Positions 17,170 through 24,590 of a stretch of DNA of 64,000 nucleotides are shown piece by piece; within the stretch, counting starts at the first letter, position 1, and each line of letters starts with the position of its first letter. Below the pieces are notes generated by a model. That model saw only the letters and a program-made list of their open reading frames with translations. It made no database searches and was not told where the DNA came from. The DNA comes from Paenibacillus oralis (GTDB lineage: Bacteria > Bacillota > Bacilli > Paenibacillales > Paenibacillaceae), in the NCBI RefSeq assembly GCF_003863965.1, contig NZ_RRCN01000001.1, positions 2,366,527 to 2,430,526 on the forward strand. Reading direction: 5' to 3'. The translations under genes and the position numbers were made by a program.

Positions 17170-19953
17170 TTGAGCTCAAAAGTGGGAGTACCTTTGGAAG
17201 GGTTTGCGGAATTCAGCAGGAAGGTGGCCGCGGAGGGCGCGGTGCTGCTCAAAAATGAAGGACAAGCGCTGCCGCTTCGGAGCGTTGAAAGCGTTTCAAT
17301 TTTTGGGAGAATTCAAGTGGACTATTACCGCAGCGGCACGGGTTCGGGCGGCAGCGTCAACGTGGCCTACACGACCCATTTATTGGACGGCCTGCGGAGC
17401 AAAAAGCAAATCCGGGTGAACGAGGAACTGGCGTCCGTTTATGAAAAATGGATCGAGCAAAACCCGTTCGACAACGGCGGAGGCGGCTGGGCCGCGGAGC
17501 CTTGGCATCAGCGGGAAATGCCGCTCACCGACGAACTGGTGGCCGCTGCAAGGGCCAAGTCGGACAAGGCGATCGTGGTAATCGGGCGCACCGCCGGCGA
17601 AGACCAGGACAACGCCGACGCGCCCGGCAGCTACCGGTTGACGGACGATGAAATTGCGATGCTGCGGCGGGTGACGGCTCATTTTGAACATACGATCGTC
17701 GTCCTGAACGTCTCCAATATCATCGACATGAGCTGGCTCGACGATGAAGCGTACGCACACCCGATCCCATGCGTCATTTACGCCTGGCACGGCGGGATGG
17801 AAGGCGGCAACGCCATTGCCGACGTGCTGGCCGGGGACGTCCATCCGGGCGGCAAATTAACCGATACGATCGCTTATTCGATTGAGGACTATCCGTCGAC
17901 CCGCAATTACGGCAACGAATTTAAAAATCTGTACCAGGAAGATATTTATGTGGGATACCGGTATTTTGAGACGTTTTGCCCGGACAAGGTGCGGTTTGAA
18001 TTCGGCTATGGATTGACTTATACGGAATTTGACGTCAAGCCGGAGCAAGCGAAGCGGGTCGTCAAAGAGGGAGAAGAGCGGCTTGAAATCGGCGTGACCG
18101 TGCAAAACATTGGCGGAACCTATGCCGGTAAAGAGGTGGTTCAGGTTTATGCGGAAGCGCCCCAAGGTAAGCTGGGCAAGCCGGCCAAGGCGCTTGTGGC
18201 CTTCGCCAAAACGAAGGAGCTGAAGCCGGGAGAAGCGCAGCGGCTGGCTTTAAGCTTCCCGGTGAATGCCCTGGCTTCCTACGACGATGGCGGAGATACC
18301 GGTCACCGTTCCGCTTACGTGCTTGAAGCCGGGATGTACTATTTTCATGTAGGGAACAGCGTCAAAAATACGGTTAGGATCGGCGTGGACGGACAAAACG
18401 GGTACGACGTGCCGGAGCTGCGGGTTGTGGAGCAGCTGGAAGAGGCGCTGGCGCCGGCGGAAGACTTCACCCGCATGAAGCCGGGCGCCCGCCAGGCGGA
18501 CGGTTCGTATGAGATCACTTATGTGGAGGTGCCGAAGCGAACCGTATCCTTGGCGGAACGGATTGAACGGAGGCTTCCCGAAACGCTGGAGCAAACGGGG
18601 GACCGCGGCTTTAAACTGAAGGACGTGCATGACGGCAAGATCAGCCTGGAAAATTTTGTGGCTCAGCTTAGCGACGAGGACTTGGCCGCAATCGTCCGCG
18701 GCGAAGGGATGAGCAGCCCGCTGGTGACCCCGGGCACGGCTTCGGCGTTTGGGGGAGTGAGCGACAGCTTGTTCCGCTTCGGCATCCCGATCGGATGTAC
18801 GGCGGACGGCCCGTCCGGAATCCGCATGGATACCGGGGAAAAGGCGACTCAGGTGGCGATCGGCACTCTGCTTGCAGCGACCTGGGACCCGGCGCTGGTC
18901 GAAGAGCTTTATGTGCTGGAAGGCAAGGAGCTGCTGAGAAACGAAGTTGATACGCTGCTCGGACCGGGCCTCAATATCCGGCGCAGCCCGCTAAACGGAC
19001 GGAACTTTGAGTATTTTTCCGAGGACCCGCTGATCACCGGGATTTTTGCGACGGCCTGCACTGCCGGTATTAAGAAAGGCGGCTCCCACGCTACGCTTAA
19101 GCACTTTGCCGGCAACAACCAGGAGAAGCACCGCAGCAAGGTCGATGCGGTCGTTTCCGAACGCGCGCTCCGGGAGGTGTATCTCAAAGGCTTCGAAATG
19201 GCGGTGAAGCAGGGCGGGGCCAGCTCGGTCATGACCTCGTACAATCCGCTAAACGGGCATTGGGCAGCATCGAATTACGATTTGAACACGACGATTCTCC
19301 GCGGAGAATGGGGCTTTACGGGCATCGTGATGACGGACTGGTGGGCGATGATGAACGATGTGGCGAATGGCGGTCCGGCGGACAAGAAATATACGAATTT
19401 TATGGTCCGGGCGCAAAACGATCTGTACATGGTCGTCAGCAACTACGGCGCGGAGGTCAACGCCATGGACGACAACACCATCGAATCGCTGGGGAACGGG
19501 TCATTGACGCGCGGGGAACTGCAGCGCTGCGCCATGAATATTTGCCGGTTCCTGATGAACGCGCCGGTCTTCTCGCAGAAACAGGAAATCGTGGAAACCG
19601 TTCATACCTTTAAAGCAAATCCGGCGCTCGTTCCGGGTCAGGTCCAGGAGTTGGCCGTTAGCGCGCAGGTCAAACCGGCTGCCGCGGGAGCCACTTTCAT
19701 CAAGGTGGACCGCGCTGGCGAGTACCGGATCATCGTCAATTTGATGTACGCGGATACCAATTTGGCCCAAAGCGCCTGCAACCTCATGCTGGACGGCCAG
19801 TTGATGGCGACGGTGCAAACCAACGGAACGGACGGCAACTGGATTCGGCAAAAGCTGGTGAAAATCGGGCTGGAAGCGGGAATTTACGAGCTGAAGCTGG
19901 AATTCACCAAGCCGGGGCTGCAGATCGGATGGATCGAGTTTAAGCAAGTGTAA
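17170..19953 (+). CDS. Glycoside hydrolase family 3 with reversed domain order
   Basis: A 927-aa enzyme of the GH3 beta-glucosidase/beta-xylosidase type, probably cytoplasmic since no signal peptide is seen. The order is permuted: the domain that is normally C-terminal comes first (AAEGAVLLKNEGQALPL at the start, YAWHGGMEGGNAIADVL near residue 205), then a fibronectin-like domain (about 285-400), then the TIM-barrel domain (KHFAGNNQEKHRSKVDAVVS and GIVMTDWW, nucleophile Asp723). The last 100 residues look like a beta-sandwich carbohydrate-binding module. Reversed order is known for Ruminococcus albus and Butyrivibrio GH3 enzymes. The TTG start is used because GGGGAG lies 8 nt upstream. It is monocistronic, with its own terminator. 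Substrate not predictable. Confidence 0.9.
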   Translation: MSSKVGVPLEGFAEFSRKVAAEGAVLLKNEGQALPLRSVESVSIFGRIQVDYYRSGTGSGGSVNVAYTTHLLDGLRSKKQIRVNEELASVYEKWIEQNPFDNGGGGWAAEPWHQREMPLTDELVAAARAKSDKAIVVIGRTAGEDQDNADAPGSYRLTDDEIAMLRRVTAHFEHTIVVLNVSNIIDMSWLDDEAYAHPIPCVIYAWHGGMEGGNAIADVLAGDVHPGGKLTDTIAYSIEDYPSTRNYGNEFKNLYQEDIYVGYRYFETFCPDKVRFEFGYGLTYTEFDVKPEQAKRVVKEGEERLEIGVTVQNIGGTYAGKEVVQVYAEAPQGKLGKPAKALVAFAKTKELKPGEAQRLALSFPVNALASYDDGGDTGHRSAYVLEAGMYYFHVGNSVKNTVRIGVDGQNGYDVPELRVVEQLEEALAPAEDFTRMKPGARQADGSYEITYVEVPKRTVSLAERIERRLPETLEQTGDRGFKLKDVHDGKISLENFVAQLSDEDLAAIVRGEGMSSPLVTPGTASAFGGVSDSLFRFGIPIGCTADGPSGIRMDTGEKATQVAIGTLLAATWDPALVEELYVLEGKELLRNEVDTLLGPGLNIRRSPLNGRNFEYFSEDPLITGIFATACTAGIKKGGSHATLKHFAGNNQEKHRSKVDAVVSERALREVYLKGFEMAVKQGGASSVMTSYNPLNGHWAASNYDLNTTILRGEWGFTGIVMTDWWAMMNDVANGGPADKKYTNFMVRAQNDLYMVVSNYGAEVNAMDDNTIESLGNGSLTRGELQRCAMNICRFLMNAPVFSQKQEIVETVHTFKANPALVPGQVQELAVSAQVKPAAAGATFIKVDRAGEYRIIVNLMYADTNLAQSACNLMLDGQLMATVQTNGTDGNWIRQKLVKIGLEAGIYELKLEFTKPGLQIGWIEFKQV

Positions 19954-19962
19954 TTTACGGAG

Positions 19963-20012
19963 CGACACGGCCGTTTCCTGTTATGCAGCGGGGAACGGCC
20001 GTGTCGTTTCCC
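19963..20012 (+). terminator. Terminator after GH3 gene
   Basis: A 16-bp nearly perfect stem (CGACACGGCCGTTTCC with its complement, one G-U pair) closes a 12-nt loop 9 nt after the GH3 stop. The following T-run is short. Confidence 0.75.
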
Positions 20013-20021
20013 TAAAATAAA

Positions 20022-20050
20022 ACAAGACACCGCAAAGGGTGCCTTGATGC
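20022..20050 (-). terminator. Terminator of spore coat gene
   Basis: Reading the minus strand, AAGGCACC-CTTTGC-GGTGTCTT forms a hairpin followed by GTTTTATTTT, shortly after the coat gene stop codon. Confidence 0.65.
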
Positions 20051-20061
20051 TGCTGGCCGTT

Positions 20062-20823
20062 CTACATAAACATACCGCCGGACGGCTGCGGATTTCCCTG
20101 GGGAACCGTACCGTAGGCGTGCACGAACGTATCGGTCGTATTTTCCTGAAGCGTAGGCACCTGGTAGTACCCTTTTTGGTTGGCGTATTGGAAACATTCG
20201 TAAGCCATGTCCGCGCATCTGCCGGCACTGGCTTGAACGAAATGACGCAGCGCAGGGTTGGCCATCTCAAGCGCGGCTTTCATTTTTAAGGCGGCCGATT
20301 GCTTGTGGCTGTTCAAGAGCGCTAAGGCCACGTCCGCATCGTCAAGTTGATCCGTGCTATGAGCCGGCGTTTGCGTTTCCGGTTGGCGCAGGCCATACAT
20401 CGGTTGATACGAAGAGCTTGCATAGGTTGGCATGGTTTCATGAGTCCCCATCGTTCCGCCGGCAGTTGGCATGGTCCCACTCCCAGTCGGCATGGCCCCA
20501 CCCGCAGTTGACATTGTTCCACCGGAAGTTGCCATGCTCCCACCCATAGTTGGCATTGTTCCGCCGGCAGTGGCCATCCCGCTGGCGCTTGCCATCGTTT
20601 TTTGGCCGCGGGCCGGTACGGCTTGGGATGCTCCCGTTTGCTGCGCCAGCTGTACGAGTTGGTTGTAATCCATGGTACAGGCTTGCATTTGATGGTTCAT
20701 CATCATTTGCAATTGCTGGTCTTTCACGTAAGGGCGATAGAGCATCATCGCATTCAACCCGCAGATTTCGTTGCTTAAAATCTCGTGTACTTCCATGACT
20801 TCATGCGCGCCAAGCTTATTCAT
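20062..20823 (-). CDS. CotF-family spore coat protein with Met/Gly/Thr-rich repeats
   Basis: A 253-aa protein. The N-terminal part (GAHEVMEVHEILSNEICGLN) and the C-terminal part (DVALALLNSHKQSAALKMKA, ANQKGYYQVP) are two halves of the Coat F ferritin-like helical domain found in spore coat proteins. Between them, about residues 75-125 form a degenerate tandem of a 7-residue unit (GGTMPTM-like, at least six copies), encoded by 21-bp repeats. The ATG at 20823 has GGAGGG 10 nt upstream; the longer reading frame lacks such a site. It probably is part of the outer spore layers and expressed in the mother cell. The repeat tract may vary between strains. Confidence 0.85.
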   Translation of the reverse strand: MNKLGAHEVMEVHEILSNEICGLNAMMLYRPYVKDQQLQMMMNHQMQACTMDYNQLVQLAQQTGASQAVPARGQKTMASASGMATAGGTMPTMGGSMATSGGTMSTAGGAMPTGSGTMPTAGGTMGTHETMPTYASSSYQPMYGLRQPETQTPAHSTDQLDDADVALALLNSHKQSAALKMKAALEMANPALRHFVQASAGRCADMAYECFQYANQKGYYQVPTLQENTTDTFVHAYGTVPQGNPQPSGGMFM

Positions 20824-20994
20824 CGGTTGATTTCCCTCCAAGCAAAATTTGTCATTCCCCCTTAAATTGCTCCGTGATGATTTTATGTATGCATGCATCC
20901 CCCTTGATTTCCGTTAAATTCAAAGACTGCATAATTCAAGATAAATATGGGAATTTTGTTAATAAACATCAATTTTGACGAGGAGTTGTCGTTC

Positions 20995-21207
20995 ATGAAG
21001 ACATTAAATATTATTGCGCTGGCTCTGCTGATTATCGGCGGGATCAACTGGCTTTTGATAGGACTGTTCCAGTACGATCTGGTGGCGGGCATTTTCGGCG
21101 GGCAAAATTCCGCCGCGTCCCGGATCATTTACGTTATCGTTGGAATTTGCGCGCTGTACTCGCTGAAATTCTTTAATGATGTGAGCGAGGATAGAGTCTC
21201 CAGATAA
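20995..21207 (+). CDS. DUF378 membrane protein
   Basis: A 70-aa small membrane protein with two hydrophobic helices (LNIIALALLIIGGINWLLIGL and IIYVIVGICALYSL) and the conserved GGINWLLIGLFQYDLV motif of the DUF378/YuzA family. The ATG at 20995 follows GAGGAG with 9-nt spacing, so the longer in-frame start at 20947 is not used. Function of the family is unknown. It is divergent from the coat gene and followed by a strong terminator. Confidence 0.88.
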   Translation: MKTLNIIALALLIIGGINWLLIGLFQYDLVAGIFGGQNSAASRIIYVIVGICALYSLKFFNDVSEDRVSR

Positions 21208-21231
21208 TCGCTTGCCTTGGAGCAGTATGTG

Positions 21232-21303
21232 AAAAATATCCCCTTCCCGGTCTGCCTTCGCCCTACGGGCTTGTTGGCCAGCGTCCGAAAGGGGATATTT
21301 TTT
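21232..21303 (+). terminator. Terminator after DUF378 gene
   Basis: A perfect 14-bp stem AAAAATATCCCCTT (21232-21245) pairs with AAGGGGATATTTTT (21288-21301), with a loop of 42 nt. It may work in both directions. Confidence 0.8.
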
Positions 21304-21331
21304 GTTCACCTTATAGAATTAAAAAATTTCG

Positions 21332-21628
21332 GTCATGGTAGAGGGCGATACGCAGGTAGAGAGGGGAAGAGAAGAGGAAACCGGGGCTAAGGGACACCAG
21401 AGCCGTTATTTGAGGAAAAACGGAGGTTTACAAAATGTAACGGACACAGAAGACCTTATTTACCTCAAATCGGCCTGGATCAACTGGTTTGGAGATAGGG
21501 TCGTGTGTGTCCGTTAGGCTGGGAAATACCCGGGAAATGGGCGGATAAAGTCGCTGGTGTCCGTTAGAGCAGCGTTCAAAGTAGAAGTCAGAACCATTAA
21601 AGGGCGCCGTCAGGCGTTTTTCTTATTA
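21332..21628. repeat. Dispersed intergenic repeat, family A, copy 1
   Basis: The core from about 21386 to 21566 is nearly identical to segments at 36718-36906 and 60942-61130. It holds a TAACGGACAC box (21438) facing two GTGTCCGTTA boxes (21507, 21557). Similarity to the 36.7-kb copy extends further on both sides, from TCATGGTAGAGGGCGAT-like sequence to a CGCC-GTCA-GGCG hairpin with T-run. No ORF is shared. This fills the gap between the DUF378 and SGNH hydrolase genes. Confidence 0.8.
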
Positions 21629-21671
21629 CGATGACGCAGGGGTTGATTTTTTTGCTTTTTTCATCGAAAAA

Positions 21672-22373
21672 TTACCGTTTATGGCGTTTTAAGCTATGAC
21701 GCTTCACACTATGGCGCTTCACGGGTTTGGGGGCAGGATGGATGTATGGCGCCAGTCCTTCGGCAATCGCCCGATGCCCCAGGTTGTTCGGATGAATGGG
21801 CAATGATCCGCTTAACACATCCTGGAGCCTCCCCGTTTTATAACCGGCAATGAGTTCCGCTTGCCTGCCTTCAAACCACTGATGCGCAGGGGCGACCTTG
21901 GCCCCGTGCCGAACCGCAACTTCTCTCGTGACCCGGTTCAGCCGCCCGATCCACTCCCCCGCGGCGGCGCTGTTCGGAAACGGATTGTACTGCGTGCAGC
22001 ACACCAGGTTTGCACGGCTTAGATGGCGAACTTGCTGCAAAATCCCGTTCAGATTTGCCCGATAAGAGCTCAAAAGCCGTTCGTCCGGCTGCAGCTTTCC
22101 GGTCAGAAGCGAAGAAATTGCGGTGCTGGCCAGGTCCACCCCGCCGATCCATACGGATACGACATCGGACAAATGGATCATGGACGAGTCCTGCCATAAA
22201 ACGGCGTCCAGCAGTTCATGGCTGCTCCATCCCGGCCGGGCCAGCACAAATCCTCTGACCTTGCGGGAGTTCGCGGCATTCAACGACGATACGACAAGCT
22301 GGGGATAGGCCTTGGCCGGAGAGGTGGCATTTTCTCCGAACGTAATCGAATCCCCGAGTGCGGTATAAATCAT
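21672..22373 (-). CDS. SGNH/GDSL-family hydrolase
   Basis: A 233-aa esterase/lipase-like protein. The block I motif ALGDSITFG gives the nucleophile Ser9. VWIGGVDLAST corresponds to the G/N blocks, and IHPNNLGHRAIAEGL to block V with its catalytic His. The Asp normally three residues before that His is Leu here (LPIHPN), which may weaken the triad. No signal peptide is seen, so it is probably cytoplasmic. The C-terminus ends in three KRHS-type basic repeats (VKRHSVKRHSLKRHKR). The ATG at 22373 is used, with GGGTGGGTGA upstream; a GTG at 22388 is also in frame. Substrate unknown. Confidence 0.8.
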   Translation of the reverse strand: MIYTALGDSITFGENATSPAKAYPQLVVSSLNAANSRKVRGFVLARPGWSSHELLDAVLWQDSSMIHLSDVVSVWIGGVDLASTAISSLLTGKLQPDERLLSSYRANLNGILQQVRHLSRANLVCCTQYNPFPNSAAAGEWIGRLNRVTREVAVRHGAKVAPAHQWFEGRQAELIAGYKTGRLQDVLSGSLPIHPNNLGHRAIAEGLAPYIHPAPKPVKRHSVKRHSLKRHKR

Positions 22374-22479
22374 CTTTGTGTCACCCACCCGACGTTAGTC
22401 TTACCGTATCATATGGCAATCGCCTAACGGGTGTGCAGACATTTCGGTGCGCAGCGTCATTATTACCGGCCGTGCGCGG

Positions 22480-22780
22480 GCCTTGGCAGCCATGAGCCGA
22501 CTTTAAGCATTGGCATGTGCCAGCTTCGCCAGCCTGGTGTCCGCATGGCCTTGGCAGCCATGTCCCGGCTTAAGCTTTACTATGTGCCCAGCGTGCGCCG
22601 GCCGGGTGTCCGCATGGCATGGGCAGCCATCCCCCGGCTTTAAGCATTGGCATGTGCCAGCTTCGCCAGCCTGGTGTCCGCATGGCCTGCCAGCCATGTC
22701 CCGGCTTTAAACTTTGGCGTGTGCCCAGCATTCGCCAGCCTGGTGTCCGCATGGCATCGGCTGCCATGAGCCGGCTCAGG
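22480..22780. repeat. 68/69-bp tandem repeat array
   Basis: Four complete units start at 22480, 22548, 22617 and 22685 (68, 69, 68 and 69 bp), with a partial fifth from 22754. Each starts GCNTNGGCAGCCATG-like and ends CTGGTGTCCGCATG. Units 1 and 3 are closest to each other, as are 2 and 4 in length. Because unit length alternates between 68 and 69, no long frame is conserved, so it is not coding. It fills the gap between the SGNH hydrolase and ABC exporter genes. Confidence 0.88.
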
Positions 22781-24590
22781 CCGTCACACTCGGTTCGCCC
22801 CGGGAGTGGCGGATGAGCTCGGCGTAATAGCCGGTTTGCGCCAGGAGCTGTTCATGTGTTCCCTGCTCGGCGATGCGTCCGCTTTGGATGACGATGATGC
22901 GGTCGGCATGCTGGACGGTGGACAGGCGGTGGGCGATCACCAGGGTGGTCCGTCCCTCGGAAACGACATGCAGCGCGTTTTGGATCAGCAGCTCCGTTTG
23001 AGAATCGAGGTTGGCGGTCGCTTCGTCCAGGATCAGGATCTTCGGCTTAAACGTAAGGATGCGGGCAAAAGAAATCAGCTGCCGCTCCCCGGCGGACAGC
23101 CCGCTGCCCCGGTTGGACAGCAGCGTATCGTATCCGTCTTTGAGCCGCTCGATCATCGGATGGGCGCCGACCCGGCGGCACGCCTCGATCACCTCTTCCC
23201 GGCTGATCTCTTGCCGGAACAGGCGGACGTTGTCGATGATGGTGCCGGAGAACAGGAACGGGTCCTGCTGGACCAGTCCGACCATGCGGTGCAGGGACTC
23301 TAACGGCAGGCGCCGGATGTCGATGCCGTCGATCTCGACGCTGCCCTCGTCCACGTCATAAAAGCGGGTCAGCAGGTTAACCAGCGAGCTTTTGCCCGCG
23401 CCGGTCGTGCCGACGATGCCGATGAACTCGCCCGCGCGGATATGCAAATCCAGGCCGTGCAGCACCTCCTGGCCTGCGGTGTACGAAAACCGGATGCGGT
23501 TGAAATCGATCCGGCCGCGAACGGTGGCGAGGTCGGCGGGCACGGCTTCCTCCGGCTGCGGACCCCGGACCTCCGGTTCGACGGAGAAGATGCGCCATAG
23601 CCGGTCCATCGACACCATCGTCGATTGCAGCGTGTTCCACTGCTGGGTGATGGCGTTGATCGGCTGGAAAAACTGGCGGATATAACTGATGAACGCGTAC
23701 AGCACGCCGAATTCAATGCGGTGGCCCAGCACTGCGTTCCCCCCGATCCACACGACAAAAGCGACGGACAGGTTGCCCAAAATATCGAAGGAGCGGTTGA
23801 ACAGCACCGAAGCCCGCACCTCCTGCAGGTTGGCCTGCAGGTAGACGGTGTTCCGCTGCGTAAACCGCGACGCCTGCTCTTTTTCCTGATGGAAGGACTG
23901 GATCAGGCTCATGCCGGTCAAATTTTCCGCGGTGAAGGCGATCAGCCGGGACAGCAGGGCGCGAGCCCGCTGGTAGCAGGTGCGCAAATATTTGCGGAAA
24001 GCCAGGGAAATGGCCGTAATAATCGGGAACAGGATCATGCAGTACAAGGCGAGGCGGGCGTCCAGGGAGAACATGAAGACGACGATCAATATGAGCGACA
24101 ACCCGTCGCGCACAAGGCTTAACAGCACTTGAGTGAAAAACTGGTTAATCGTCTCCGTATCGCTGGACTGGTTGGTGACAAGGCCTCCCGCGGAGCTGCG
24201 GTCGAAGAAGGACATGGACTGCCCGGTGATATGGCGGAACAAATCCTTGCGCAAGCGGGCGACGATGCTCTGGCCGGCGCGCTGCAGCATATTGGCCTGG
24301 AAATAAGAAAAGATGCCGCTGACAGCCTCCAACAGCAAATACGCGATTGCAAGCGTTAACAGGATACTAGCTCCGTGCGCCCCGAACAACACCTTTTCGT
24401 CAATGGCGTATTTAATGAGTACCGGCTGCAGAAGATCGGCGGCAATCGCCAGGAACGCGAAGGCGAACACGCCAAGGAACGCCTTGCGGTGAGGTTTGGC
24501 GTAGGCGAAGAGGGCGGCGAACGCATTGCGCCGGTTTTCCGGGGATAGCTCGTATTTTTTCGGACTTTGTTCCATGGTTTTAGCCGGCAT
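22776..24590 (-). CDS. ABC exporter half-transporter, YheH/BmrD-like
   Basis: A 604-aa half-transporter with an N-terminal six-helix exporter domain and a C-terminal ATPase. Walker A is GTTGAGKSS, Walker B is KILILDEATANLD with the catalytic Glu present. The signature LSAGERQ departs from LSGGQ. The ATG at 24590 has GGAGGGG 6-7 nt upstream and overlaps the stop of the upstream ABC gene by 11 nt, so the two are coupled. It pairs with the upstream half-transporter, whose catalytic Glu is replaced by Asp; this combination is typical of heterodimeric multidrug exporters such as BmrCD, where one ATP site is degenerate. Substrate unknown. Confidence 0.9.
   Translation of the reverse strand: MPAKTMEQSPKKYELSPENRRNAFAALFAYAKPHRKAFLGVFAFAFLAIAADLLQPVLIKYAIDEKVLFGAHGASILLTLAIAYLLLEAVSGIFSYFQANMLQRAGQSIVARLRKDLFRHITGQSMSFFDRSSAGGLVTNQSSDTETINQFFTQVLLSLVRDGLSLILIVVFMFSLDARLALYCMILFPIITAISLAFRKYLRTCYQRARALLSRLIAFTAENLTGMSLIQSFHQEKEQASRFTQRNTVYLQANLQEVRASVLFNRSFDILGNLSVAFVVWIGGNAVLGHRIEFGVLYAFISYIRQFFQPINAITQQWNTLQSTMVSMDRLWRIFSVEPEVRGPQPEEAVPADLATVRGRIDFNRIRFSYTAGQEVLHGLDLHIRAGEFIGIVGTTGAGKSSLVNLLTRFYDVDEGSVEIDGIDIRRLPLESLHRMVGLVQQDPFLFSGTIIDNVRLFRQEISREEVIEACRRVGAHPMIERLKDGYDTLLSNRGSGLSAGERQLISFARILTFKPKILILDEATANLDSQTELLIQNALHVVSEGRTTLVIAHRLSTVQHADRIIVIQSGRIAEQGTHEQLLAQTGYYAELIRHSRGEPSVTA

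Noticed and set aside
22503-22697. Cys/His-rich peptide frames in the tandem repeat array
   Set aside because: Frames shift between the 68- and 69-bp units and have no ribosome sites, so coding is unlikely.
22480-22780. CRISPR array
   Set aside because: Units are contiguous 68/69-bp tandem repeats without unique spacers between short repeats.
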